Source: Glycine soja
Lineage: Eukaryota; Streptophyta; Magnoliopsida; Fabales; Fabaceae
Assembly (NCBI RefSeq): GCF_004193775.1
Contig: NC_041004.1
Coordinates: 36,728,411-36,792,410, forward strand
Direction of reading: 5' to 3'
DNA: 64,000 nucleotides
Positions 50,869 through 61,982 of this stretch are shown in pieces. Every line of letters starts with the position of its first letter. Position 1 is the first letter of the stretch. The notes under the pieces were generated by a model that was given only the letters and a program-made list of their open reading frames with translations, ran no database searches and had not been told where the DNA came from. The position numbers and the translations under genes are program-made.

Positions 50869-52218
50869 ATGGAGAAGGGTGAGAGTGCATTGCTGACTAC
50901 TGCTTATGGGAAGAACAAAGCAATTAAGTCTCAAGCTAATCAGAAGGGAAATGGTAAAATATCACCTCAAGCTGATATTAAGAAGGTGGCAAAGTGTTTC
51001 TTTTGCAAGAAGAAGGGACACATGAAGAAGAATTGCCCCGGGTTCCATAAATGGCTTGAGAAGAAAGGTAAATCAATTTCACTAGTATGTTATGAATCTA
51101 ATATGGTTAGTGTTAATATTAACACCTGGTGGATTGATTCTGGATCTATTATTCATATTGCAAATTCTTTACAGTGTATGCAAAACCTAAGGAAATCAGT
51201 GGGAAGTGAGCAAAGCATTTTATCAGGCAATAAGCTAGGCTCACATGTGGAGGCCATTGGAACTTGCATTTTGACTTTAAGTAGTGGCTTTATTTTAAAA
51301 TTAGAAAGGACCTTTTATGTACCAAGTTTTTCCCGAAACTTGATTTCTATTTCAAGACTTGAACCGTTTGAATATTCCTTTAATTTCAAAGACACATCAT
51401 TTGAGTTATTTTATAATTCTGAATGTGTTGGGAATGGTATCTTGTCTGATGGTCTTTATCTTTTTGGTTTACAAAATAGTGCCACTTATAGTTCTATGCA
51501 TGTTCAAACTGGTATTAAAAGGTGTAATATTAATGAGAATTTCTCTATGTTATGGCACTGGAGATTAGGACATATCTCCATTGAGAGGATTAAAAGGTTA
51601 GTGAAAGATGGGGTACTCAATACTCTAGATTTTATTGACTTTAAGACTTGTGTGAACTGCATTAAGGGTAAGCAAACCAACATGTCTAAGGAAGGTGCTA
51701 ACAGGAGTTCAAGCATATTAGAAATAATTCATACTGATATTTGTTGTCCAAATATAGATGCACGTGGTCAGAAATATTTTATCACCTTTATAGATGATTA
51801 TTCACGATATATGAATGTTTATTTGCTTCATAACAAATACGAAGCATTGGATGCCTTCAAAGTCTTTAAGGCTGAAGTTGAGAACCAATGTGGCAAGCAA
51901 ATAAAAATAGTGAGATCAGATAGAGGTGGAGAATACTATGGAAGATATACTGAGAATGGACAAGCACCTGGTCCCTTTGCAAAGTTTCTTCAAGAACATG
52001 GGATTGTTGCCCAATACACTATGCCTGATTCTCCAAATCAGAATGGTGTGGTAGAAAGAAGGAACCGGACATTATTGGACATGGTGAGGAGTATGCTTAG
52101 CAACTCCAATCTTCCTAAATCCTTGTGGGCTGAAGCACTAAAGATGGCAGTGTATATATTAAATCGTGTTCCAACCAAGGCTGTCCCAAAGACACCTTTT
52201 GAGTTGTTTAAAGGTTGA
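50869..52218 (+). pseudogene. Copia zinc knuckle, protease and integrase of second element
   Basis: An uninterrupted 449-codon stretch holds an intact zinc knuckle [14 protein letters not shown] (near 50994-51035), protease motif WWIDSG (near 51127), GAG-pre-integrase [14 protein letters not shown] zinc site, and integrase DDE residues in [16 protein letters not shown] and NGVVERRN. It stops at TGA 52216-52218, just after FELFKG, and goes on in the same frame with the usual chromatin-side integrase region. It is the best-preserved retroelement stretch of the window. Confidence 0.92.
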
Positions 52219-52227
52219 AAATCGAGT

Positions 52228-54340
52228 TTGAAACATATGCGCGTTTGGGGTTGTCCGTCTGAGGTGAGAATATATAATCCACAAGAGAAGAAACTTGACC
52301 CGAGAACCATTAGTGGGTATTTCATTGGATATGCTGAAAGGTCTAAAAGTTATAGGTTTTATTGTCCACATTATATTACTAGGATTGTGGAATCAAGAAA
52401 TGCCAAATTTATTGAAAATGATTTGATAAGTGGGAGTGATCAATTTAGGGACTTAGGTTCTGAAATTGATTATATAGAATCTCAACCTTCCACATCAAAT
52501 GAAAGATTGGTTGTAATTCATACCCCTCAAGTTCAAAGGGATGATGAACAACACATGATTGGCATTCCACAAACTATTGTTGATAATCTAGTAGATCAAG
52601 TTGATCATCAAATTCATGAAAATGATGAACAACCAGTTGAACAACATGATCCCCAAGAAAATGTTGATGCAACATTAAAGAGGTCTACTAGAGTAAGAAA
52701 ATCAACTATTCCTAGTGATTATATTGTATATTTGCAAGAATCTGACTATAATATTGGAGTTGAAAATGATTCTGAAACTTTTGATCAAGCCATGAGTTGT
52801 AAAGAGTCAAATTTATGGTATGATGCCATGAAGGATGAGATGAATTCCATGTAGAGTAACAAAGTTTGGAACCTTGTAGAGATGCCTAATGGGGCAAAGA
52901 CCATTGGATGTAAATGGGTCTTTAAGACCAAAAAGGATTCATTAGGCAACATTGAAAGATACAAGACAAGACTTGTTGCTAAGGGATTTACTCAAAAGGA
53001 AGGAATAGATTACAAAGAGACTTTTTCTCCAGTATCTAAGAAAGATTCTCTTCGTATAATCTTGGCATTAGTTGCTCATTTTGACCTTGAGTTGCAACAA
53101 ATGGATGTGAAAACAACTTTTCTTAATGGTGATTTAGAGGAGGAGGTTTATATGAAACAACCTGAAGGTTTCTCCTCTAATAGTGGTGAGCATTTGGTTT
53201 GCAAGCTTAACAAATCTATATATGGTTTAAAACAAGCTTCCTGTCAGTGGTACCTTAAGTTTCATGAGATAATTTCTTCATTTGGTTTTGATGAAAACCC
53301 CATGGATCAATGCATATACCACAAGGTCAGTGGGAGTAAAATATGTTTTCTTATTTTATATGTAGATGATATTTTACTTGCAGCCAACGATCGGGGTTTT
53401 GCTACATGAGGTGAAACAATTTCTTTCTAAGAATTTTGACATGAAGGATATGAGTGATGCATCTTATGTCATCGGCATTAAGATTCATAGAGATAGATCT
53501 CAAGGTATTTTGGGTCTATCACAGAAAACCTATATTAACAAAATTCTAGAGAGATTTCGGATGAAAGATTGTTCACCAAGTGTTACTCCCATTGTGAAGA
53601 GTGATAGGTTTAATTTGAACCAATGTCCAAAGAATGACTTTGAGAGGGAACAAATGAAAAACATTCCTTATGCTTTAGTTGTTGGAAGCCTCATGTATGC
53701 TCAAGTATGCACAAGGCCTGACATTGCTTTTCCAGTTGAAATGTTAGGAAGATATCAGAGTAATCCAGGTATTGACCACTGGAGAGCTGCTAAGAAAGTG
53801 CTGAGGTACCTTCAAGGGACCAAAGATTACATGCTTACGTATAAACAGACAAACAATCTAGATGTGATTGGTTATTCAGACTCAGACTTTGCTGATTGTG
53901 TTGACTCTCGTAGATCAACATCTGGGTATATTTTCATGATGACTGGTGGAGCTATTTCATGGAGGAGTGTTAAGCAATCTTTGACCGCTACTTCTACCAT
54001 GGAAGCTGAGTTTGTCTCTTGTTTTGAGGCTACATCACATGGTGTATGGCTTAAAAGTTTCATTTCTGGGCTGAAGATAGTTGATACTATTTCAAGGCCT
54101 TTAAGAATTTTTTGCGATAACTCAACTGCTGTCTTTATGGTTAAGAATAACAAAAGTGGAAGTCGAAGTAAACACATCGACATTAAATACTTAGCCATTG
54201 GAGAAAGAGTAAAAGACAAGAAAGTGGTCATTGAGCATATAAGCACTGAGTTGATGATCGCTGATCCTTTAACTAAGGGTATGCCACCGTTTAAATTTAA
54301 GGATCATGTAGAAAGAATGAAACTTGGTTCCACTTTATGA
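52228..54340 (+). pseudogene. Copia integrase end, reverse transcriptase and RNase H of second element
   Basis: The integrase C-terminal part and linker run from 52228 to a TAG at 52852-52854 (expected Gln). Reverse transcriptase follows from 52882 with YVDD near 53358-53369. A one-base indel near 53392-53400 shifts the frame, after which it runs open to the natural end at 54340 through RNase H (SDSDFADCVDSRRSTSGY, MEAEF, KHIDIKY). Only the stops and one shift separate it from a complete polyprotein. Confidence 0.92.
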
Positions 54341-54495
54341 TTGTATACTTATATGTTAAAATTGAAACTTTTATATTATGATATTTTCTCATATTTGGGT
54401 GCACATTGATTTATTTGAGAAAAATTATGTTTTGGACCAAGAATAAACATTGGGTTTATTCATTAAATTTTATTACCACTTTGAGTATACTGCTT

Positions 54496-54651
54496 GAAAG
54501 AAAGAGGGAGAGCTTGAAAGAACCAAAAACAAGAAACTCTTCATGACAATAGCTGGAGGTATGATTTTGATTTTATTTTCCGTATTTTTGTTAATAACCT
54601 GTGTTTCTTTTGTAATCTATAATATCACAGGTTAAAAGGTTTAATCTAACA
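54496..54651 (+). repeat. Truncated 3' LTR of second copia element
   Basis: It begins abruptly near GAAAGAAAGAGGGAGAGCTTG and matches the last 150 or so bases of the 5' LTR up to TTAATCTAACA, followed by TSD ACAAA. The U3 half and the preceding purine tract are absent. Confidence 0.9.
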
Positions 54652-54656
54652 ACAAA

Positions 54657-55080
54657 TTGAGAAATAATTGTAGACTTATTCAATAATTTAACCAAATTGA
54701 AAGAAAAATAGTCAAATACAAAAATACAAATTTGTTTCTTTATCTACAGGAATTGTGATTAGCGAAAGAAACAACTAAGAAAAGTTTTCAATTATAATTT
54801 ATAATAATAAGTTGGTAGGCCCCACACTAGTTGACGCTCCTCCCAACCTCCCATCCCAAAGTCTTCAACGTTATTCAAAATCTTTTTAGGTTACTCGCAT
54901 TACATAAGCTATATATATTCGCATCTATTTAATCTAATCACAAACAATAAGTCTAAATCATCATATAATTAATAATATTAGCTCAAACGATTTTCATCAC
55001 CTTGTGGAGGAGTGTGGGAATTTGAACTCTCAAACCCGTTGGAAGTAACCATTTTTCAAAACCCTACTCTTCCTCCCCAA
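54657..55080 (+). promoter_or_regulatory. Promoter and leader of the TPR gene
   Basis: Only 424 bp separate the second copia element from the TPR gene's ATG. A TATA-like CTATATATAT lies at 54910-54919. The leader then has no ATG before 55081. The core promoter therefore begins within about 250 bp of the retrotransposon end. Confidence 0.5.
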
Positions 55081-58000
55081 ATGTCGTCATCCGCGGCGGT
55101 GCATCTCCAATCTCCGATCAACACCTCCTCTGACGCGCCGCCGCCGCCGCCGCCGCATTCTCCGTTCCTCCATTTCAATGCCGACTGCGTAAACCCTTCC
55201 GCCGCACGCACGAGGTCGAGGCCGAGGCTCGCCAAGCTGAGGAAGCAGTCTGCTTCGCAGCAGGCCCGGTCACGGAGCAGAACCGCCACCGGCGACGACG
55301 GCTCCGGCGCCGGCTTCAATCCGTTTCGCTCCGATCATCAGGTAAACGGTAATGTTAACAGTAGTGGAGTAGAGAGTGGTTCCGATGGTTTTGTGTTTGG
55401 GGCTGGGAAGGGCGATTCTGATTCCGCTAGGGATTTGAAGGGGCCGAGTGAGGGAGAAATTGGGGAGGGTGGCGGTGGTGTGGAATTTGTGTTTAGTGCT
55501 AAAAAACGGAGTGATGAAGATGAATTGAAAAAGAAAAATGAAAATGTTACAGAGGCGGTTTCTGGTGTTGAGAGGAAGGTGGTGTCGAATTCGGAGGGGG
55601 AGCAGGGGGAATTGAATGGTAGGGAGTTTGTTTTTGGTGCTTGTAGAAACAATTTGGATTCTGGTTTAAATACAGAAAAGGGGAAATCTGGTGTACGTGT
55701 GGGGGATTCGGGGTTTGATAGTGGTGGGGTGAGGGAATGTGAGACTGAATTTGAGTGTGGAAAGCGTGATAGTGTTAGTAATGTGGAGAAGCTGGAGCCT
55801 GTTGGCCGTGTGTGGAATTCGGAACGTGGAATGGGTGCTTTTGGTGTTAAGGTGGGAGTGAATGGTAATAGTGATACAGGTGCTGATCGGTGTGATCATT
55901 TGGGTGATGGTGGTAAGTGCGAGAATCGATATGGCAGTCTTAATGGTATTGCTGCTGCTTATAGTGACGTTCCAGTGATGCGCAATTTATCAGATGAGAT
56001 GGAGAAACTGAACATCAAACATTCTGAGGGTGCTGATATTGCCAGAGATTCGGTGAATTCACATGCAAATGGTAGTGCTGGTTTTGTGTTTGGAGCAAGT
56101 GACAAGGCTTTTGGCTATTCTAGTGTTAGTTCAAGAACTGATGCCAGTGGTCAGCAGTCTTGTGCTCAGGCTACTTTTGAGAATATTGGTGGGCAATTTG
56201 CTAAAGCGGGTGGATTAAAAGGTGTTCAAAATGGAACTGCTGGTGGTGTTGCCTGTGGTTCTGCAGGAATACGTTGCTCTAAGCCATCCACTAGTCAGGA
56301 AACCATCAGAGATTTCCAGTGTGGCAAAATTCCAGAATGTAATGTGTCTGAAGATTCTAAAGTGAATGGAGCTGCAGCATCGTTTTCCTTTTCATCATTT
56401 GGTTTTGATTCCCATCCAAATAACCATGCTTCCATGGGCCATTCCTCAAGTGCAGATAATGATAAGGATGGAAATTGTTTTGCAAGTACTCCAGAGGCTT
56501 CCAAAGAGTCTTTTGCGGACTTCAAACCCCCAACATGGGATCCTTCTTGTTTCAAAGAAAATTTATTTCCTAAGTTAAATAAAAAAGTTGAATCCACAGC
56601 GAAGGACCGATCTTGTAAGGAAAAAGGATCAAAATGTATGAGGAGAAAATTGAAGCCGCATTCTGTAAATAAGAAACAGTCAGAGCTGGACCATTTGTTG
56701 AAGGAAAATGGTTCACAGAAAACCCCTGATTCTTCTGGTATCCACTCACCCATGGATTTTTCTCCTTATCAGGAAACAACAGCAAGTGATCATGCGAAAG
56801 CTTCTGAAAAATTAAATGATCTGCATTCAACAATTCCTACTGATCAATGGTATGTAGATCCAGATAATAACAAGTTATTGTCATGTAATGTAAGTTCTGT
56901 TGATGTTTTTTTTCCTTCTGAGATAGTCTGGCCTAACTTGAAAACCTATCAATTCTGCAGCGGTAGTGTAGCAGGTGCTTCAGCAGGTGCTTCTGCAGAT
57001 GCTGGGTTTGACTTCACCCCAAACACTGAAAAGCAAAAGGATGATGAATTTCGTTTTGTTCATGGTGTGAATGATTCAAAGGGGAAAGGTTTTGCATTTT
57101 TTGCTTCATCAGCTGTGGAGGGTACTCCATTAAAGCGTCAACAGAAGAAGAAATTTAGGAGAAAAATGGGGTGCGACTCTTTTGTTATCTCTCCTCGTGT
57201 GAATGGAAACTTTGTATCTTCTGTACAATTTTCTCCCCATAACACTGCCAACATGTCATCACATTCTGACGTACAATTCAAGGAATTGGATGTTGCATCA
57301 TCGGATACAATTCCAGCAGCCTGCGACACATGGAGACTCAGGTTTCCAACCATAAAAGAAATCAGCTCTTTTATATATACTTTAATAGTGTTTTGATATT
57401 TGTTGTGCTGATTTCTGTTAGATGTTCCTGAAATTTGCATTCTTTATTTATATGTGAAATCATGATTTTATATAGGGGGAACCAAGCTCATAAAGATGGG
57501 GATCTTTCTAAAGCCGAGGACTTCTACTCTCGAGGAATAAATTCTGTCCCTTCAAGTGAAAGATCAGGATGCTGGGCTAAGCCTCTTTTACTGTGCTATA
57601 GTAACCGTGCAGCAACACGGATGAGTCTTGGAAGGATCAGAGAAGCTCTAGAGGATTGCATGATGGCTACAGCTCTGGACCCCTCCTTTATGAAAGTACA
57701 GATGAGAACTGCTAAGTAAGTGTCTTGTTTGTTATTCTTTTAGATCACAAAATATAGAGGTTTTTAGTTTCTCCCCCCCTCAAGTAATGAAATATGATTT
57801 TCCTCTCCAGCTGTCACCTTTTGCTAGGGGAAGTAGAAAATGCTCAGCAGTGTTTTAATAAGTGCATGGAATCAGGTAATGCTGTTTGTTTGGATCGGAG
57901 GGTTATAGTTGAAGCAGCTGAAGGTTTACAGAAGGCTCAGGTATTTTAATGATTTTCTTTTATGTGGATGGCACCATTTTGATAACTTAATTTTGATGCA

Positions 58001-60274
58001 TTTTTTTTATATACCGTCAATTTGTGTTTCAATGACTTTTTCTTGAAACTTGTATTAATATAAATATCAGTCTTATATTACTATCAGCTATTATTACTAC
58101 TTTAACTATTAGTCTTCCAAGGAGCAATTAATCTTCAATTCTACTATTCTATCTTGGTTTACTTGTGAGGTATGCATGCTTTTATAAGATGTCTAATAAG
58201 TGTCACTACATTTTAACAGGAAGTGGTCAAGTGTATAAATAATGCTGCTGAACTTTTAAAAGAGAGGACTTCTGATGCAGCTGTTACTGCTTTAGAACTA
58301 GCTTCTAAGGCATTGTCAATAAGTTTATACTCAGAAAAATTGCTTCAAATGAAGGCAGAGGCTCTATGTTTGGTATTTTCTACTCTAATTATTTGCTCCA
58401 CTCATCTTTATGCATTTTTATTCTGTTTTTTTTTTGTTCTTGTTTTGCTTAATTAATTTGTATTAGGGGAATAAAAGGTGCTGTTTATTATTGTAATGTC
58501 TTGCAGCTACAAAAGTATGATGCCACAATTCAGCTTTGTGAACAGAGTCAGCATCTTGCAGAAAAGAATTTTGTCTTGACAAACAATGCAGAGAATTCTG
58601 ATAGTTCCTTATGTGATAGTTACTCAAGTGTAAAATTGTGGAGGTGGTCATTGAAATCCAAGTGTTACTTTCGTTTGGGAAGGCTTGAAGCATCACTTAA
58701 TGTTCTCGAGAAATTACAGCAAGTTGTGTCTGTCAATGACAAGTAATTCTATTTATTACTGAGCAAGGCTAATTTTCATTTGCCATTTCAATCAAGATAA
58801 ATTTTCTTTTTTTCAACAGCTAGGGATGCCTTACGATCAATTCAATTGTGTAGGTGTGTGATTGATAACATTGAAGACTTGCTGACATTAGCTTCTACAA
58901 TACGAGAACTTCTGAACCACAAGGTAATTTCAAAATGCCCTTTATCCCAAATAGAGTGCCTGAATCCAGATGACAATTATTAAATCATCTTGACCATCAT
59001 CAGATTTAGTTGCATAACCCTCATCTCAAAAGTTGGTTTTCTAGGGTTTAGTTAGGCCCAAAAACTATCATTCTATGATTCTAAGTTGGTATCAAAGCTC
59101 TTGGTCTTGGGGTCTCGCTTCCACACAAAAATCCAAATTTAGGATTGTATCAGAACCTATCCTAGATCCATTAACAGGTCACCTACCGTGTTAACCACGC
59201 ACCAAGCCTAATAGTGCTGGGTGTGAGGGATGTGTTAGGAAAAAATTCAAGTCCCACATCAACTAGTGATTAGGCCAATATAGTGTAATATAAGTTGGGG
59301 ACAACTCTCACCCTACAAGTCAGTTTTGTAAGTTGAGTTAGGCCCTAATAAAAATTCTTAGACATAGTATTCCATGTATGAATGGATCTATGACCTATGA
59401 GCTAGAAAGCATGGATACAACATGGACATGATGATATGATATTTGTTTCAGTGTTCTTTTTTGTAATTATTAGTGACTAATTGTTAATTCCTGAATCCTG
59501 TTTAATTCAGGTTTTATACAAGAGAATAAGTAGTATAGCTTATTGTTTATTTGAAAGATTCTCACATATTTTAGTTTAGTATCATTTGGTATTATGCCTA
59601 TTAGTGTTATTGATCTTTATTATTCTTCTTAACAACAGAGGGCTGGAAATGAAAACTTTAAATCTGGAAAGTATATGGAAGCTGTTGAGAATTACACTGC
59701 TGCTTTATCTTGCAATGTTAAATCACGTCCTTTTATGGCAATTTGTTTCTGCAACCGTGCTGCAGCTCATCAATCTTTAGGCCAAATTGCCGATGCCATT
59801 GCGGACTGCAGTGTGGCTATTGCCCTTGATGGAAATTATGCAAAGGTATGCTTTTCTGAAGTCATTTCAATTAGGTGAATTCATGAGTGCATATTTGAAT
59901 TTTCTTCTGAAATGCTTGCTTAACCTATTAAAATATGTGGATTACAGACAGAAATTTCATTTGAATTAAGCAGTTTAATGGAATATGATGGTTTTTTTGT
60001 TTGACTCAGGGTGTCAGAATCTCATTGATCTCATTTTGCAGGCAATTTCAAGAAGAGCCACCTTGCATGAGATGGTTAGAGATTATGAACAAGCAGCTTG
60101 TGACCTCAAGAGACTTATAGCTGTCCTTGAAACTCAATCCAATGAAAGAGCCAAACAATCTGACTCACCCAGTGGATCTAATGGTGTGAAAGAATTAAGG
60201 CAAGCTCATCAACGTCTGCTTTCAGTGGAAGATCAAGCCAAAAAGGGAACACCCTTGGATGTTTACCTCATTTT
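55081..60274 (+). CDS. Large TPR co-chaperone-like protein, 3' end outside window (J domain expected)
   Basis: Eight exons join in frame: 55081-57341, 57476-57715, 57811-57940, 58220-58372, 58507-58742, 58824-58923, 59639-59845, 60042-60274, giving 1186 codons plus two bases. The first ATG is 55081; in-frame sequence upstream has none. Exon 1 (residues 1-753) encodes a Ser/Gly-rich disordered region with repeated FVFGA-type motifs near residues 104, 136 (FVFSA), 183 and 335. Exons 2-8 encode TPR units, with GNQAHKDGDLSKAEDFYSRG from residue 755 and RAGNENFKSGKYMEAVENYT from 1041, plus the pairing-helix signatures NRAA and ALDP. The end TPLDVYLIL matches the start of the J domain in plant TPR-DnaJ proteins (Arabidopsis TPR15/TPR16 type, from memory), which recruit Hsp70. 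The rest lies beyond 64000. Exon 6 needs the second of two adjacent acceptors. Confidence 0.88.
58818..58823 (+). promoter_or_regulatory. Tandem splice acceptors deciding the TPR reading frame
   Basis: AG at 58818-58819 and AG at 58822-58823 lie four bases apart (CAACAGCTAG). Using the first joins AA to CTAG and gives an immediate TAG stop. Using the second joins AA to GGATGCC and keeps the frame into IEDLLTLASTIRELL, which fits the family. The gene needs the second. Confidence 0.7.
59019..59365 (+). mobile_element. TRIM-like retroelement remnant in intron 6
   Basis: A 5'-truncated repeat (59019-59085) is followed by TGGTATCAAAGC at 59087-59098, one change from the initiator tRNA-Met site, then a short non-coding interior, a purine-rich GGGTGTGAGGGA, and a repeat beginning TGTTAGG at 59233. 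The end of that repeat (CTCACCCTACAAGT...GAGTTAGGCCC) matches the truncated left one. LTR, primer site, tiny interior and LTR is the plan of terminal-repeat retrotransposons in miniature. The right boundary is approximate. Confidence 0.5.
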
Positions 60275-60292
60275 GTAAGTTCTTTATTCTAT

Positions 60293-60524
60293 TGAAGAGA
60301 CTAGAGGTTGTAAAATGCTTGAGTGCTTAACCCACTCAACTGATCTATATTTATATAGACTTAGGGAGTAAATATAATGTGAAATTTACAAGAATATTAA
60401 TGAAGTTCTAGTACCTATGTACATGCATGTGAATTCCTAGATACATGAATATGTGACTAACTAGGTACATTAATAACTATTCTTTGTTGGAACAACTATC
60501 CATACAATGTGTGTAATTCCAACA
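60293..60524 (-). repeat. 3' LTR of third copia element
   Basis: On the minus strand it opens TGTTGGAATTACACACATTG at 60524, directly after the purine tract. The far end is unknown: a TG/CA boundary near 60293 would give about 232 bp, but no second copy is in the window to confirm it. Confidence 0.55.
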
Positions 60525-60537
60525 CTCCCCCTCAAGC
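60525..60537 (-). other. Polypurine tract of third copia element
   Basis: GCTTGAGGGGGAG on the minus strand, touching the TG of the LTR. This is the standard plus-strand primer of plant copia elements. Confidence 0.9.
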
Positions 60538-61982
60538 TGGAGCATATAAGTCAAATGCTCCAAGCTTGGAACAAATATTTTGAATTCTTGGTCTCCTTAG
60601 AGATTTTGTAAAGATGTCTGCTAGTTGATCGTTAGAACTAACGAATTCAGTAATAACTTCCTTAGAAAGGACTTTCTCCCGGACAAAATGACAATCAATC
60701 TCAATATGTTTAGTTCTCTCATGGAATATCAGATTAGAAGCTATATGTAGGGCTGCCTGGTTATCATAACATAGCTTCATTTGTTGAGTATTTCCAAACT
60801 TCAATTCTTGAAGAAGTTGTTTAATCCAAAAGAGCTCACATGTGGCTACAACCATAGTTTATATTCAGCCTCTGCACTAGACCTTGCAACAACATTTTTC
60901 TTCTTACTCTTCCATGAGACAAGATTTTCTCCAATAGATACACAATATCCTGAAGTGGAGCGCCTATCAATGGGTGATCTTGCCCAATCTGCATCGCAAA
61001 ATCCAACTATTTGAGTGCTTCCTTTGTCTTCATAGTGTAGTCCTGGGGTCCTTTTAATGTATCTCAAAATTCGAATTACTGCATCCCAATGATCATTATG
61101 AGGAGATTGCATGAATTGACTCACCACTCCAACTGCAAAGGAAATATTTGGCCTTGTAATAGTGAGATAGATAAGCTTCCCAACCAATCTTCGATATCTT
61201 TTAGGATCAGAATAAGGCTCCCCCTGATTGGGTAGCAATTTTTGATTTGGATCCATGGGACTATCAATTGGTCTACAATCTGACATACCAGTTTCTTTAA
61301 GTATGTCTAATGCATACTTCCTTTGTAAGATGATAATCCCATCTTTTGACTGAGCAACTTCAATTCCAAGAAAATATTTAAGTTTTTCCAAATCCCTAGT
61401 CTGAAAATGACTAAATAAATGTTCCTTCAGTCGAGCAATTTTTTCTTGATCATTTTTTGTGATGACTATATCATCTACATAGACCACCAAGTAAACACAT
61501 CCACTCGATGAGGTATGACAATAAAAAACTGAATGGTCTGTTTCACTTCGTTTCATCCCAAAAGCATGAACAATTGAGTTGAATTTTTCAAACCAAGCTC
61601 GTGGGGATTGTTTGAGTCCATAAAGAGACCTCCGAAGTTTGCAAACCAAGCTAGACTCCCCCTGAGCAACAAATCCTGGTGGTTGCTCCATATAAATCTT
61701 CTCTTCTAATTCCCCATGTAAGAATGCATTTTTAATATCCAATTGATACAGTGGCCAATGACGGATGACAGCTATGGCAAGAAAGAGTCGAACAAAAGTA
61801 ATTTTAACCACAGGGGAGAAAGTATCTCCATAATCTAGGCCATAAATCTGGGGATAACCTTTTGCTACCAATTGAGCTTTGAGGCGATCAATTTGTCCAT
61901 CGGTCCCAACTTCTATAGCATATACCCATCGACAACCAACAGGTTTCTTGCCTTCCATCACTGAAGAGGAACCAACTCCCAA
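60532..61982 (-). pseudogene. Copia reverse transcriptase and RNase H of third element
   Basis: From 61982 downwards the frame carries reverse transcriptase (GCRWVYAIE, LDIKNAFLHGELEE, SLYGLKQSPRAW, YVDD at about 61470-61481) and the start of RNase H (DADWARSPIDRRSTSGYC, SSAEAEY). The frame breaks near 60850 and continues in another frame, 60855-60532 (CYDNQAALHIASN, RTKHIEIDCHFVREK, QLADIFTKSL). Apart from this frameshift and one at about 61965 the region is well kept. Confidence 0.92.

Larger units (their letters stand above)
48768..54651 (+). mobile_element. Second Ty1/copia retrotransposon, 3' LTR truncated
   Basis: The 5' LTR (48768-49152), primer site, gag-pol in copia order and part of a 3' LTR (about 54496-54651) lie between TSD copies ACAAA (48763-48767 and 54652-54656). 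The shared LTR part differs at about 7 of 145 positions, nearly all transitions, so it is younger than the first element. The end of the internal region, the purine tract and the first half of the 3' LTR are missing, so a deletion happened after insertion. Coding is interrupted by four stops and one frameshift. Confidence 0.95.

Noticed and set aside
55012..55080. Start of the TPR protein at 55012
   Set aside because: The codon there is GTG, not ATG; the first ATG of the frame is 55081.
55056..57440. Minus-strand frames opposite exon 1 of the TPR gene
   Set aside because: Shadows of the long plus-strand exon, without any domain.
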